Below, one piece after another: positions 1-11,932 of a DNA stretch of 64,000 nucleotides. Numbering within the stretch: position 1 is the first letter of the stretch; the number at the start of each line of letters is the position of its first letter. Origin of the DNA: Metopolophium dirhodum (Eukaryota; Arthropoda; Insecta; Hemiptera; Aphididae). The stretch is from contig NC_083560.1 in assembly GCF_019925205.1 (NCBI RefSeq), positions 310,001 through 374,000 on the forward strand, in the 5' to 3' direction. A program made the translations under genes and the position numbers. The notes below the pieces were generated by a model. That model had not been told where the DNA came from and did no database searches. It was given only the letters and a program-made list of their open reading frames with translations.

Positions 1-78
1 GTAATTAAGGGTAAATTTTAGACAATACTCATAAAAAATCACAACTATTTGTAAATTATTTTTTAAGTTGAATAATTT

Positions 79-101
79 GGGACATGCAAAAGTACTGTCC
101 C
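79..101. repeat. Monomer dyad 1 (gggaca / tgtccc), representative copy
   Basis: Arms gggaca and tgtccc are perfect reverse complements, separated by 11 bases. The dyad recurs at the same place in every type 1 monomer. In type 2 monomers the right arm reads tttccc, so one pair of the stem is lost. The 403-bp monomers lack the left arm altogether. It could be a protein-binding site or a weak cruciform; which one is inference. Confidence 0.7.
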
Positions 102-144
102 GTTAACTTTTAGGTAGGAATGAGGTGTCTATATGCTAAAGTAA

Positions 145-154
145 TTTCTAGAAA
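145..154. other. Ten-base palindrome tttctagaaa (type 1 monomers)
   Basis: The sequence tttctagaaa is its own reverse complement. It contains ttc-nn-gaa, the tail-to-tail arrangement of two heat-shock element half sites. It occurs in many type 1 monomers of region I and is broken to ttctaaaaaa in type 2 monomers and in the C, F, f and h types. With only two half sites, a heat-shock factor site is speculative. Confidence 0.45.
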
Positions 155-400
155 ATGTGACAATCAAAATGAATATTAAAGCATTTAACATTTGTTCACT
201 CCGATCAGAATTAGTTTCTGATCTGTTTAAATGGGTTTTTCACGGCAGTTTAACTACTATTTTGGGTATTTGAATTGGAACGTTTGATTGGTTATACGAT
301 GACATTTACACAATGTATTATGTAAGTATGACTTTTTATGTCCTAGAAAACAATCCGTTTTGAAAAAATGAAAATATTAATAGGGATTATAATGTTATAG

Positions 401-424
401 TAATATTTTAATATGAAAATATTA
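401..424. repeat. Monomer dyad 2, AT-rich perfect inverted repeat, representative copy
   Basis: Arms taatatttt and aaaatatta (9 bp each) are perfect reverse complements around a 6-base spacer aatatg. The full 24-bp form occurs in monomers whose tail reads attatttcc. Monomers whose tail reads ggaaatatgtttctgg keep a shorter 6-bp stem, atattt with aaatat. The dyad lies in the most AT-rich part of the monomer, so it is both easily melted and able to extrude. Dyad symmetry is a known feature of several centromeric satellites that lack CENP-B boxes; a link here is inference. Confidence 0.75.
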
Positions 425-429
425 TTTCC

Positions 430-453
430 GGGGTAGGGAGTAGGTAATTAAGG
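430..453 (+). other. G-rich monomer junction, weak two-tetrad G-quadruplex motif
   Basis: Four G runs (gggg, ggg, gg, gg) are separated by short loops ta, agta and taattaa on the + strand, spanning the join between monomers. This meets a lenient G2 loop 1-7 pattern but not the strict G3 pattern. The gggg-ta-ggg core recurs in most monomers. Variants reading ggggaaggg, ggggtagtg or ggttgggg change it, and the ggatttgg form also keeps four G runs. Confidence 0.5.
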
Positions 454-3092
454 ATACATTTTAGACAATACTCATAAAATATCACATCTATTTGTAATGA
501 CTTTTTTAAATTGAATAATTTTGGACATGTAAAAGTACTTTCCCATTATTTTTTAAGTAGGAATTTCGTTTTCTATATAATAAGTTAATTTCTAAAAAAT
601 GTAACAATCAAAATCTATATTAAAGCATTTAACATTTGTTCAATCTAATCAGGATAAGTCGCTGATCTGTTTAGATGGGGTTTTCGCGGCAGTTTAACTA
701 CTATTTTGGGTATTTGAATTGGAATGTTTGATTGAATATACGATTTCATTTAGACTATGTAATATGTAATTATGAGTTTTTTATGTCCTAGAAAACATTC
801 CGTTTTGATAAAATTATTATATAATTAGTGATTATAATTTTATAGTAATATTTTAATATGAAAATATTATTTCCAGGTTGGGGAGTAGGAAATTAAGGAT
901 ACATTTTAGACAAAACTCATAAAAAATAACAACTATTTGTAATGACTTTTTTAAATTGAATAATTAGGGACATGCAAAAGTACTGTCCCGTTAACTTTTA
1001 GGTAGGAATGAAGTGTCTATATGCTAAAGTAATTTCTAGAAAATGTGACAATCAAAATGAATATTAAAGCATTTAACATTTGTTCACTCTAATCAGAATA
1101 AATTGTTGGTCTGTGTAGATGGGTTTTTTACAGCGGTTAAACTACTATTTTGGGTATTTGAATTGGAACGTTTGATTGGTTATACGATGACATTTACACA
1201 ATGTATTATTAAGTATGACTTTTTATGTCCTAGAAAACATTCCGTTTTGATAAAATTATTATATTATTAGTGATTATAATGTTATAGTTATATTTTAATA
1301 TGAAAATATTATTTCCGGGGTAGGGAGTAGGTAATTAAGGATACATTTTAGACAAAACTCATAAAAAATAACAACTATTTGTAATGAATTTTTTAAATTG
1401 AATAATTAGGGACATGCAAAAGTACAGTCCCGTTAACTTTTAGGTAGGAATGAGGTGTCTATATGCTAAAGTAAGTTCTAAAAAATTTAACCTTCAAAAT
1501 CTATATTGAAGCATTTAACATTTGTTCACTCTAACAGAATAAGTCGCTGTTTAGCTGGGTTTTTCGCGGCAGTTTAACTACTATTTTGGGTATTTGAATT
1601 GGAACGTTTGATTGGTTATACGATGACATTTTCACAATGTATTATGTAAGTATGACTTTTTATGTCCTAGAAAACATTCCGTTTTGATACAATTATTATA
1701 TTATTAGTGATTATAATGAAATAGAAATATTTTAATATGGAAATATGTTTCTGGGGTAGGGAGTAAGTATTTAAGGGTAAATTTTAGACAATTCTCATAA
1801 AAAATCACAACTATTTGTAAATTATTTTTGAAGTTGAATAATTAGGGACATGCAAAAGTACTTTCCCATTATTTTTTAAGTAGGAATTTAGTTGTCTATA
1901 TAATAAGTTAATTTCTAAAAAATGTAACAATCAAAATCTATATTAAAGCATTTAACATTTGTTCACTCTAATCAGAATAAGTCGGTGATCAGTTTAGATG
2001 GGTTTTTCGCGGCAGTTTAACTACTATTTTGGGTATTTGAATTGGAACGTTTGACTGAATATACGATGTCATTTAGACTATGTATTATGTAAGTGTGACT
2101 TTTTATGTCCTAGAAAACATTCCGTTTTTATAAAATTATTATATGATTAGTGATTATAATGTTATAGTAATATTTTAATATGGACATATGTTTCTGGGGT
2201 AGGGATTTGGTAATTAAGGTTAAATTTTAGACAATCCTCATAAAAAATCACAACTATTTGTAAATTATTTTTTAAGTTGAATAATTTGGGACATGCAAAA
2301 GTACTGTCCCGTTAACTTTTAGGTAGGAATGAGGTGTCTATATGCTAAAGGAATTTTTTAGAAAATGTGACAATTAAAATGAATATTAAAGCATTTAACA
2401 TTTGTTCACTCTAATCAGAATAAGTTTCTGATCTGTTTAGATGGGTTTTTCGCGGCAGTTTAACTACTATTTTTGGTATTTTAATTGGAACGTTTGACTG
2501 AATATACGATGTCATTTACACTATGTATTATGTAAGTATGACTTTTTTATGTCCTAGAAAAACATTCCGTTTTGAAAAAATAAAAATATTATTAGTGTAT
2601 TTAATGTTATAGTAATATTTTAATATGGAATTATATTTCTGGGGTAGGGAGTAGGTAATTAAGGATACATTTTAGACAATACTCATAAAAAATCACAACT
2701 ATTTGTAATGACTTTTTTAAATTGAATAATATGGGACATGCAAAAGTACTGTCCCGGTAACTTTTAGGTAGGAATGAGGTGTCTATACGCTATAGTAAGT
2801 TCTAAAAAATGTAACCTTCAAAATCTATATTGAAGCATTTAACATTTGTTCACTCTAATCAGAATAAGTCGCTGTTTAGATGGGTTTTTCACGGCAGTTT
2901 AACTACTATTTTGGGTATTTGAATTGGAACGTTTGATTGGTTATACGATGACATTTACACAATGTATTATGTAAGTATGACTTTTTATGTCCTAGAAAAC
3001 ATTCCGTTTTGAAAAAATGAAAATATTAATAGGGATTATAATGTTATAGTAATATTTTAATATGAAAATATTATTTCCGGGGTAGGGAGTAG
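444..3092. repeat. 6-mer HOR unit A-B-C-D-E-F, 2,649 bp
   Basis: Monomer lengths are 445, 442, 436, 443, 445 and 438. The E position is the aaaggaatttttt version. The same length series recurs at 22,117-24,765, and type order and length agree in full, so the two units are copies although 19 kb apart. Confidence 0.8.
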
Positions 3093-3975
3093 GTAATTAA
3101 GGATACATTTTAGATAATACTCATAAAAAATCACAACTATTTGTAAAGACTTTTTTAAATTGAATAATTTGGGACATGCAAAAGTACTTTCCCATTATTT
3201 TTTATGTAGGAATTTCGTTGTCTATATAATAAGTTAATTTCTAAAAAATGTAACAATCAAAATCTATATTAAAGCATTTAACATTTGTTCAATCTAATCA
3301 GGATAAGTCGCTGATCTGTTTAGATGGGGTTTTCGCGGCAGTTTAACTACTATTTTGGGTATTTGAATTGGAATGTTTGATTGAATATACGATTTCATTT
3401 AGACTATGTAATATGTAATTATGAGTTTTTTATGTCCTAGAAAACATTCCGTTTTGATAAAATTATTATATTATTAGTGTATTTAATGTTATAGTAATAT
3501 TTTAATATGAAAATATTATTTCCGGGGTAGGGAGTAGGTAATTAAGGATACATTTTAGACAATACTCATAAAAAATAACAACTATTTGTAATGACTTTTT
3601 TAAATTGAATAATATGGGACATGCAAAAGTACTGTCCCGTTAACTTTTAGGTAGGAATGAGGTGTCTATACGCTATAGTAAGTTCTAAAAAATGTAACCT
3701 TCAAAATCTATATTGAAGCATTTAACATTTGTTCACTCTAATCAGAATAAGTCGCTGTTTAGATGGGTTTTTCACGGCAGTTTAACTACTATTTTGGGTA
3801 TTTGAATTGGAACGTTTGATTGGTTATACGATGACATTTACACAATGTATTATGTAAGTATGACTTTTTATGTCCTAGAAAACATTCCGTTTTGAAAAAA
3901 TGAAAATATTAATAGGGATTATAATGTTATAGTAATATTTTAATATGAAAATATTATTTCCGGGGTAGGGAGTAG
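3093..3975. repeat. Extra dimer (A/E chimera followed by F)
   Basis: The first monomer begins like the A relatives with gataatactc and tttatgtagg, then ends with the gtgtatttaatg tail of type E. The second is a full F. The pair sits between two complete 6-mers and looks like a product of out-of-register exchange. Confidence 0.65.
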
Positions 3976-6627
3976 GTAATTATGGATACATTTTAGACAA
4001 TACTCATAAAAAATCACATCTATTTGTAATGACTTTTTTAAATTAAATAATTTTGGACATGTAAAAGTACTTTCCCATTATTTTTTAAGTAGGAATTTCG
4101 TTTTCTATATAATAAGTTAATTTCTAAAAAATGTAACAATCAAAATCTATATTAAAGCATTTAACATTTGTTCAATCTAATCAGGATAAGTCGCTGATCT
4201 GTTTAGATGGGGTTTTCGCGGCAGTTTAACTACTATTTTGGGTATTTGAATTGGAACGTTTGATTGAATATACGATTTCATTTAGACTATGTAATATGTA
4301 ATTATGAGTTTTTTATGTCCTAGAAAACATTCCGTTTTGATAAAATTATTATATAATTAGTGATTATAATTTTATAGTAATATTTTAATATGAAAATATT
4401 ATTTCCAGGTTGGGGAGTAGGAAATAAAGGATACATTTTAGACAAAACTCATAAAAAATAACAACTATTTGTAATGACTTTTTTAAATTGAATAATTAGG
4501 GACATGCAAAAGTACTGTCCCGTTAACTTTTAGGTAGGAATGAAGTGTCTATATGCTAAAGTAATTTCTAGAAAATGTGACAATCAAAATGAATATTAAA
4601 GCATTTAACATTTGTTCACTCTAATCAGAATAAATTGTTGGTCTGTGTAGATGGGTTTTTTACAGCGGTTAAACTACTATTTTGGGTATTTGAATTGGAA
4701 CGTTTGATTGGTTATACGATGACATTTACACAATGTATTATTAAGTATGACTTTTTATGTCCTAGAAAACATTCCGTTTTGATAAAATTATTATATTATT
4801 AGTGATTATAATGTTATAGTTATATTTTAATATGAAAATATTATTTCCGGGGTAGGGAGTAGGTAATTAAGGATACATTTTAGACAAAACTCATAAAAAA
4901 TAACAACTATTTGTAATGACTTTTTTAAATTGAATAATTAGGGACATGCAAAAGTACAGTCCCGTTAACTTTTAGGTAGGAATGAGGTGTCTATATGCTA
5001 AAGTAAGTTCTAAAAAATTTAACCTTCAAAATCTATATTGAAGCATTTAACATTTGTTCACTCTAACAGAATAAGTCGCTGTTTAGCTGGGTTTTTCGCG
5101 GCAGTTTAACTACTATTTTGGGTATTTAAATTGGAACGTTTGATTGGTTATACGATGACATTTTCACAATGTATTATGTAAGTATGACTTTTTATGTCCT
5201 AGAAAACATTCCGTTTTGATACAATTATTATATTATTAGTGATTATAATGAAATAGAAATATTTTAATATGGAAATATGTTTCTGGGGTAGGGAGTAAGT
5301 ATTTAAGGGTAAATTTTAGACAAAACTCATAAAAAATCACAACTATTTGTAAATTATTTTTGAAGTTGAATAATTAGGGACATGCAAAAGTACTTTCCCA
5401 TTATTTTTTAAGTAGGAATTTAGTTGTCTATATAATAAGTTAATTTCTAAAAAATGTAACAATCAAAATCTATATTAAAGCATTTAACATTCGTTCACTC
5501 TAATCAGAATAAGTCGCTGATCTGTTTAGATGGGTTTTTCGCGGCAGTTTAACTACTATTTTGGGTATTTGAATTGGAACGTTTGATTGGTTATACGATG
5601 TCATTTAGACTATGTATTATGTAAGTATGACTTATTTATGTCCTAGAAAACATTCCGTTTTGAAAAAATGAAAATATTATTAGGGATTATAATGTTATAG
5701 TAATATTTTAATATGAAAATATTATTTCCGGGGTAGGGAGTAGGTAATTAAGGATAGATTTTAGATAATACTCATAAAAAATCACAACTATTTGTAAAGA
5801 CTTTTTTAAATTGAATAATTTGGGACATGCAAAAGTACTTTCCCATTATTTTTTAAGTAAGAATTTCGTTGTCTATATAATAAGTTAATTTTTAAAAAAT
5901 GTAACAATCAAAATCTATATTAAAGCATTTAACATTTGTTCACTCTAATCAGAATAAGTTTCTGATCTGTTTAGATGGGTTTTTCGCGGCAGTTTAACTA
6001 CTATTTTTGGTATTTTAATTGGAACGTTTGACTGAATATACGATGTCATTTACACTATGTATTATGTAAGTATGACTTTTTTATGTCCTAGAAAAACATT
6101 CCGTTTTGAAAAAATAAAAATATTATTAGTGTATTTAATGTTATAGTAATATTTTAATATGAAAATATTATTTCCGGGGTAGGGAGTAGGTAATTAAGGA
6201 TACATTTTAGACAATACTCATAAAAAATAACAACTATTTGTAATGACTTTTTTAAATTGAATAATATGGGACATGCAAAAGTACTGTCCCGTTAACTTTT
6301 AGGTAGGAATGAGGTGTCTATACGCTATAGTAAGTTCTAAAAAATGTAACCTTCAAAATCTATATTGAAGCATTTAACATTTGTTCACTCTAATCAGAAT
6401 AAGTCGCTGTTTAGATGGGTTTTTCACGGCAGTTTAACTACTATTTTGGGTATTTGAATTGGAACGTTTGATTGGTTATACGATGACATTTACACAATGT
6501 ATTATGTAAGTATGACTTTTTATGTCCTAGAAAACATTCCGTTTTGAAAAAATGAAAATATTAATAGGGATTATAATGTTATAGTAATATTTTAATATGA
6601 AAATATTATTTCCGGGGTAGGGAGTAG
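3976..6627. repeat. 6-mer HOR unit A-F, 2,652 bp, copy 1
   Basis: Lengths are 445, 442, 436, 445, 446 and 438. It opens with the private variant ggtaattatggatac (tat for taa), which recurs exactly at 6,628 and 10,165. By eye this unit and the next one are nearly identical; I noticed only scattered differences such as tttcgttttc against tttTgttttc near 6,747. Confidence 0.85.
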
Positions 6628-9280
6628 GTAATTATGGATACATTTTAGACAATACTCATAAAAAATCACATCTATTTGTAATGACTTTTTTAAATTAAAT
6701 AATTTTGGACATGTAAAAGTACTTTCCCATTATTTTTTAAGTAGGAATTTTGTTTTCTATATAATAAGTTAATTTCTAAAAAATGTAACAATCAAAATCT
6801 ATATTAAAGCATTTAACATTTGTTCAATCTAATCAGGATAAGTCGCTGATCTGTTTAGATGGGGTTTTCGCGGCAGTTTAACTACTATTTTGGGTATTTG
6901 AATTGGAACGTTTGATTGAATATACGATTTCATTTAGACTATGTAATATGTAATTATGAGTTTTTTATGTCCTAGAAAACATTCCGTTTTGATAAAATTA
7001 TTATATAATTAGTGATTATAATTTTATAGTAATATTTTAATATGAAAATATTATTTCCAGGTTGGGGAGTAGGAAATAAAGGATACATTTTAGACAAAAC
7101 TCATAAAAAATAACAACTATTTGTAATGACTTTTTTAAATTGAATAATTAGGGACATGCAAAAGTACTGTCCCGTTAACTTTTAGGTAGGAATGAAGTGT
7201 CTATATGCTAAAGTAATTTCTAGAAAATGTGACAATCAAAATGAATATTAAAGCATTTAACATTTGTTCACTCTAATCAGAATAAATTGTTGGTCTGTGT
7301 AGATGGGTTTTTTACAGCGGTTAAACTACTATTTTGGGTATTTGAATTGGAACGTTTGATTGGTTATACGATGACATTTACACAATGTATTATTAAGTAT
7401 GACTTTTTATGTCCTAGAAAACATTCCGTTTTGATAAAATTATTATATTATTAGTGATTATAATGTTATAGTTATATTTTAATATGAAAATATTATTTCC
7501 GGGGTAGGGAGTAGGTAATTAAGGATACATTTTAGACAAAACTCATAAAAAATAACAACTATTTGTAATGACTTTTTTAAATTGAATAATTAGGGACATG
7601 CAAAAGTACAGTCCCGTTAACTTTTAGGTAGGAATGAGGTGTCTATATGCTAAAGTAAGTTCTAAAAAATTTAACCTTCAAAATCTATATTGAAGCATTT
7701 AACATTTGTTCACTCTAACAGAATAAGTCGCTGTTTAGCTGGGTTTTTCGCGGCAGTTTAACTACTATTTTGGGTATTTAAATTGGAACGTTTGATTGGT
7801 TATACGATGACATTTTCACAATGTATTATGTAAGTATGACTTTTTATGTCCTAGAAAACATTCCGTTTTGATACAATTATTATATTATTAGTGATTATAA
7901 TGAAATAGAAATATTTTAATATGGAAATATGTTTCTGGGGTAGGGAGTAAGTATTTAAGGGTAAATTTTAGACAAAACTCATAAAAAATCACAACTATTT
8001 GTAAATTATTTTTGAAGTTGAATAATTAGGGACATGCAAAAGTACTTTCCCATTATTTTTTAAGTAGGAATTTAGTTGTCTATATAATAAGTTAATTTCT
8101 AAAAAATGTAACAATCAAAATCTATATTAAAGCATTTAACATTCGTTCACTCTAATCAGAATAAGTCGCTGATCTGTTTAGATGGGTTTTTCGCGGCAGT
8201 TTAACTACTATTTTGGGTATTTGAATTGGAACGTTTGATTGGTTATACGATGTCATTTAGACTATGTATTATGTAAGTATGACTTATTTATGTCCTAGAA
8301 AACATTCCGTTTTGAAAAAATGAAAATATTATTAGGGATTATAATGTTATAGTAATATTTTAATATGAAAATATTATTTCCGGGGTAGGGAGTAGGTAAT
8401 TAAGGATAGATTTTAGATAATACTCATAAAAAATCACAACTATTTGTAAAGACTTTTTTAAATTGAATAATTTGGGACATGCAAAAGTACTTTCCCATTA
8501 TTTTTTAAGTAAGAATTTCGTTGTCTATATAATAAGTTAATTTTTAAAAAATGTAACAATCAAAATCTATATTAAAGCATTTAACATTTGTTCACTCTAA
8601 TCAGAATAAGTTTCTGATCTGTTTAGATGGGTTTTTCGCGGCAGTTTAACTACTATTTTTGGTATTTTAATTGGAACGTTTGACTGAATATACGATGTCA
8701 TTTACACTATGTATTATGTAAGTATGACTTTTTTATGTCCTAGAAAAACATTCCGTTTTGAAAAAATAAAAATATTATTAGTGTATTTAATGTTATAGTA
8801 ATATTTTAATATGAAAATATTATTTCCGGGGTAGGGAGTAGGTAATTAAGGATACATTTTAGACAATACTCATAAAAAATAACAACTATTTGTAATGACT
8901 TTTTTAAATTGAATAATATGGGACATGCAAAAGTACTGTCCCGTTAACTTTTAGGTAGGAATGAGGTGTCTATACGCTATAGTAAGTTCTAAAAAATGTA
9001 ACCTTCAAAATCTATATTGAAGCATTTAACATTTGTTCACTCTAATCAGAATAAGTCGCTGTTTAGATGGGTTTTTCACGGCAGTTTAACTACTATTTTG
9101 GGTATTTGAATTGGAACGTTTGATTGGTTATACGATGTCATTTAGACTATGTATTATGTAAGTATGACTTATTTATGTCCTAGAAAACATTCCGTTTTGA
9201 AAAAATGAAAATATTATTAGGGATTATAATGTTATAGTAATATTTTAATATGAAAATATTATTTCCGGGGTAGGGAGTAG
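6628..9280. repeat. 6-mer HOR unit A-F, copy 2, ending in a chimeric F
   Basis: Monomers start at 6,628, 7,073, 7,515, 7,951, 8,396 and 8,842. The first five match copy 1 in type and length. The sixth begins as F but switches to D sequence in its 3' half, giving 439 bp in place of 438. Confidence 0.85.
8842..9280. repeat. Chimeric monomer F/D with a mapped crossover
   Basis: Up to cacggcag (about 9,077-9,084) it carries F markers (tacgctatag, tttttcacgg). From the t at 9,138 onward it carries D markers (gatgtcatttagac, gacttatttatg). The junction therefore lies within the shared sequence 9,085-9,137. The same chimera recurs at 15,024-15,462. Confidence 0.85.
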
Positions 9281-10164
9281 GTAATTAAGGATAGATTTTA
9301 GATAATACTCATAAAAAATCACAACTATTTGTAAAGACTTTTTTAAATTGAATAATTTGGGACATGCAAAAGTACTTTCCCATTATTTTTTAAGTAAGAA
9401 TTTCGTTGTCTATATAATAAGTTAATTTTTAAAAAATGTAACAATCAAAATCTATATTAAAGCATTTAACATTTGTTCACTCTAATCAGAATAAGTTTCT
9501 GATCTGTTTAGATGGGTTTTTCGCGGCAGTTTAACTACTATTTTTGGTATTTTAATTGGAACGTTTGACTGAATATACGATGTCATTTACACTATGTATT
9601 ATGTAAGTATGACTTTTTTATGTCCTAGAAAAACATTCCGTTTTGAAAAAATAAAAATATTATTAGTGTATTTAATGTTATAGTAATATTTTAATATGAA
9701 AATATTATTTCCGGGGTAGGGAGTAGGTAATTAAGGATACATTTTAGACAATACTCATAAAAAATAACAACTATTTGTAATGACTTTTTTAAATTGAATA
9801 ATATGGGACATGCAAAAGTACTGTCCCGTTAACTTTTAGGTAGGAATGAGGTGTCTATACGCTATAGTAAGTTCTAAAAAATGTAACCTTCAAAATCTAT
9901 ATTGAAGCATTTAACATTTGTTCACTCTAATCAGAATAAGTCGCTGTTTAGATGGGTTTTTCACGGCAGTTTAACTACTATTTTGGGTATTTGAATTGGA
10001 ACGTTTGATTGGTTATACGATGACATTTACACAATGTATTATGTAAGTATGACTTTTTATGTCCTAGAAAACATTCCGTTTTGAAAAAATGAAAATATTA
10101 ATAGGGATTATAATGTTATAGTAATATTTTAATATGAAAATATTATTTCCGGGGTAGGGAGTAG
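9281..10164. repeat. Extra E-F dimer added by the exchange
   Basis: An additional E (446) and F (438) follow the chimeric monomer. The distance between equivalent A monomers grows from 2,652 to 3,537 bp, an excess of 885 bp, which is exactly the chimera (439) plus this E (446). This is what one unequal exchange between an F and a D would leave. Confidence 0.8.
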
Positions 10165-11932
10165 GTAATTATGGATACATTTTAGACAATACTCATAAAA
10201 AATCACATCTATTTGTAATGACTTTTTTAAATTAAATAATTTTGGACATGTAAAAGTACTTTCCCATTATTTTTTAAGTAGGAATTTCGTTTTCTATATA
10301 ATAAGTTAATTTCTAAAAAATGTAACAATCAAAATCTATATTAAAGCATTTAACATTTGTTCAATCTAATCAGGATAAGTCGCTGATCTGTTTAGATGGG
10401 GTTTTCGCGGCAGTTTAACTACTATTTTGGGTATTTGAATTGGAACGTTTGATTGAATATACGATTTCATTTAGACTATGTAATATGTAATTATGAGTTT
10501 TTTATGTCCTAGAAAACATTCCGTTTTGATAAAATTATTATATAATTAGTGATTATAATTTTATAGTAATATTTTAATATGAAAATATTATTTCCAGGTT
10601 GGGGAGTAGGAAATAAAGGATACATTTTAGACAAAACTCATAAAAAATAACAACTATTTGTAATGACTTTTTTAAATTGAATAATTAGGGACATGCAAAA
10701 GTACTGTCCCGTTAACTTTTAGGTAGGAATGAAGTGTCTATATGCTAAAGTAATTTCTAGAAAATGTGACAATCAAAATGAATATTAAAGCATTTAACAT
10801 TTGTTCACTCTAATCAGAATAAATTGTTGGTCTGTGTAGATGGGTTTTTTACAGCGGTTAAACTACTATTTTGGGTATTTGAATTGGAACGTTTGATTGG
10901 TTATACGATGACATTTACACAATGTATTATTAAGTATGACTTTTTATGTCCTAGAAAACATTCCGTTTTGATAAAATTATTATATTATTAGTGATTATAA
11001 TGTTATAGTTATATTTTAATATGAAAATATTATTTCCGGGGTAGGGAGTAGGTAATTAAGGATACATTTTAGACAAAACTCATAAAAAATAACAACTATT
11101 TGTAATGACTTTTTTAAATTGAATAATTAGGGACATGCAAAAGTACAGTCCCGTTAACTTTTAGGTAGGAATGAGGTGTCTATATGCTAAAGTAAGTTCT
11201 AAAAAATTTAACCTTCAAAATCTATATTGAAGCATTTAACATTTGTTCACTCTAACAGAATAAGTCGCTGTTTAGCTGGGTTTTTCGCGGCAGTTTAACT
11301 ACTATTTTGGGTATTTAAATTGGAACGTTTGATTGGTTATACGATGACATTTTCACAATGTATTATGTAAGTATGACTTTTTATGTCCTAGAAAACATTC
11401 CGTTTTGATACAATTATTATATTATTAGTGATTATAATGAAATAGAAATATTTTAATATGGAAATATGTTTCTGGGGTAGGGAGTAAGTATTTAAGGGTA
11501 AATTTTAGACAAAACTCATAAAAAATCACAACTATTTGTAAATTATTTTTGAAGTTGAATAATTAGGGACATGCAAAAGTACTTTCCCATTATTTTTTAA
11601 GTAGGAATTTAGTTGTCTATATAATAAGTTAATTTCTAAAAAATGTAACAATCAAAATCTATATTAAAGCATTTAACATTCGTTCACTCTAATCAGAATA
11701 AGTCGCTGATCTGTTTAGATGGGTTTTTCGCGGCAGTTTAACTACTATTTTGGGTATTTGAATTGGAACGTTTGATTGGTTATACGATGTCATTTAGACT
11801 ATGTATTATGTAAGTATGACTTATTTATGTCCTAGAAAACATTCCGTTTTGAAAAAATGAAAATATTATTAGGGATTATAATGTTATAGTAATATTTTAA
11901 TATGAAAATATTATTTCCGGGGTAGGGAGTAG
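10165..11932. repeat. Partial HOR unit A-B-C-D
   Basis: Monomers start at 10,165 (A), 10,610 (B), 11,052 (C) and 11,488 (D), with lengths 445, 442, 436 and 445, matching copies 1 and 2. The next monomer is an E variant with a different 3' half, so the 6-mer register is lost here. Confidence 0.8.

Larger units (their letters stand above)
1..443. repeat. Representative monomer (443 bp) and its anatomy
   Basis: This type 1 monomer shows the layout shared by all. Positions 1-70 are A/T-rich with an A6 tract. A 23-bp dyad lies at 79-101 and a 10-bp palindrome at 145-154. Positions 180-215 hold the well-conserved catttaacatttgttcac block. Positions 238-290 are the least AT-rich and most conserved part, with cggcagtttaactactat and then gggtatttgaattggaacg. 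Positions 340-360 carry tcctagaaaac and ccgttttga. Positions 361-427 are extremely AT-rich (8 G/C in the 60 bases at 361-420) and contain a 24-bp dyad at 401-424. A G-rich block at 430-443 closes the unit. I see no convincing internal duplication, so the basic unit is the full 440 bp and not a dimer of shorter repeats. Confidence 0.9.

Noticed and set aside
238..260. Possible CENP-B box in the tcgcggcagtttaac block
   Set aside because: ttcg-nnnn-a of the consensus is matched in monomers reading tttttcgcggcag, but the required cggg is ttaa. The other candidate, ttcgttgtctatat, fails at both the central A and cggg.
140..400. Internal duplication within the monomer (ctagaaaa followed by aaaatgaaaatatt or aaaatgaatatt at two places)
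   Set aside because: The resemblance is limited to short A-rich words and the intervening bases do not align, so a dimeric origin is not supported by eye.
480..520. Telomere-like or rDNA repeats (for example the ttaggga phrase in aataattagggacatg)
   Set aside because: ttaggg occurs singly within monomers and never in tandem; no rRNA or tRNA sequence is visible.
3210..3240. TATA-like ctatataataag in type 2 monomers as a promoter
   Set aside because: In DNA of about 28% G+C such a string is expected by chance, and no initiator, coding region or RNA gene follows it.
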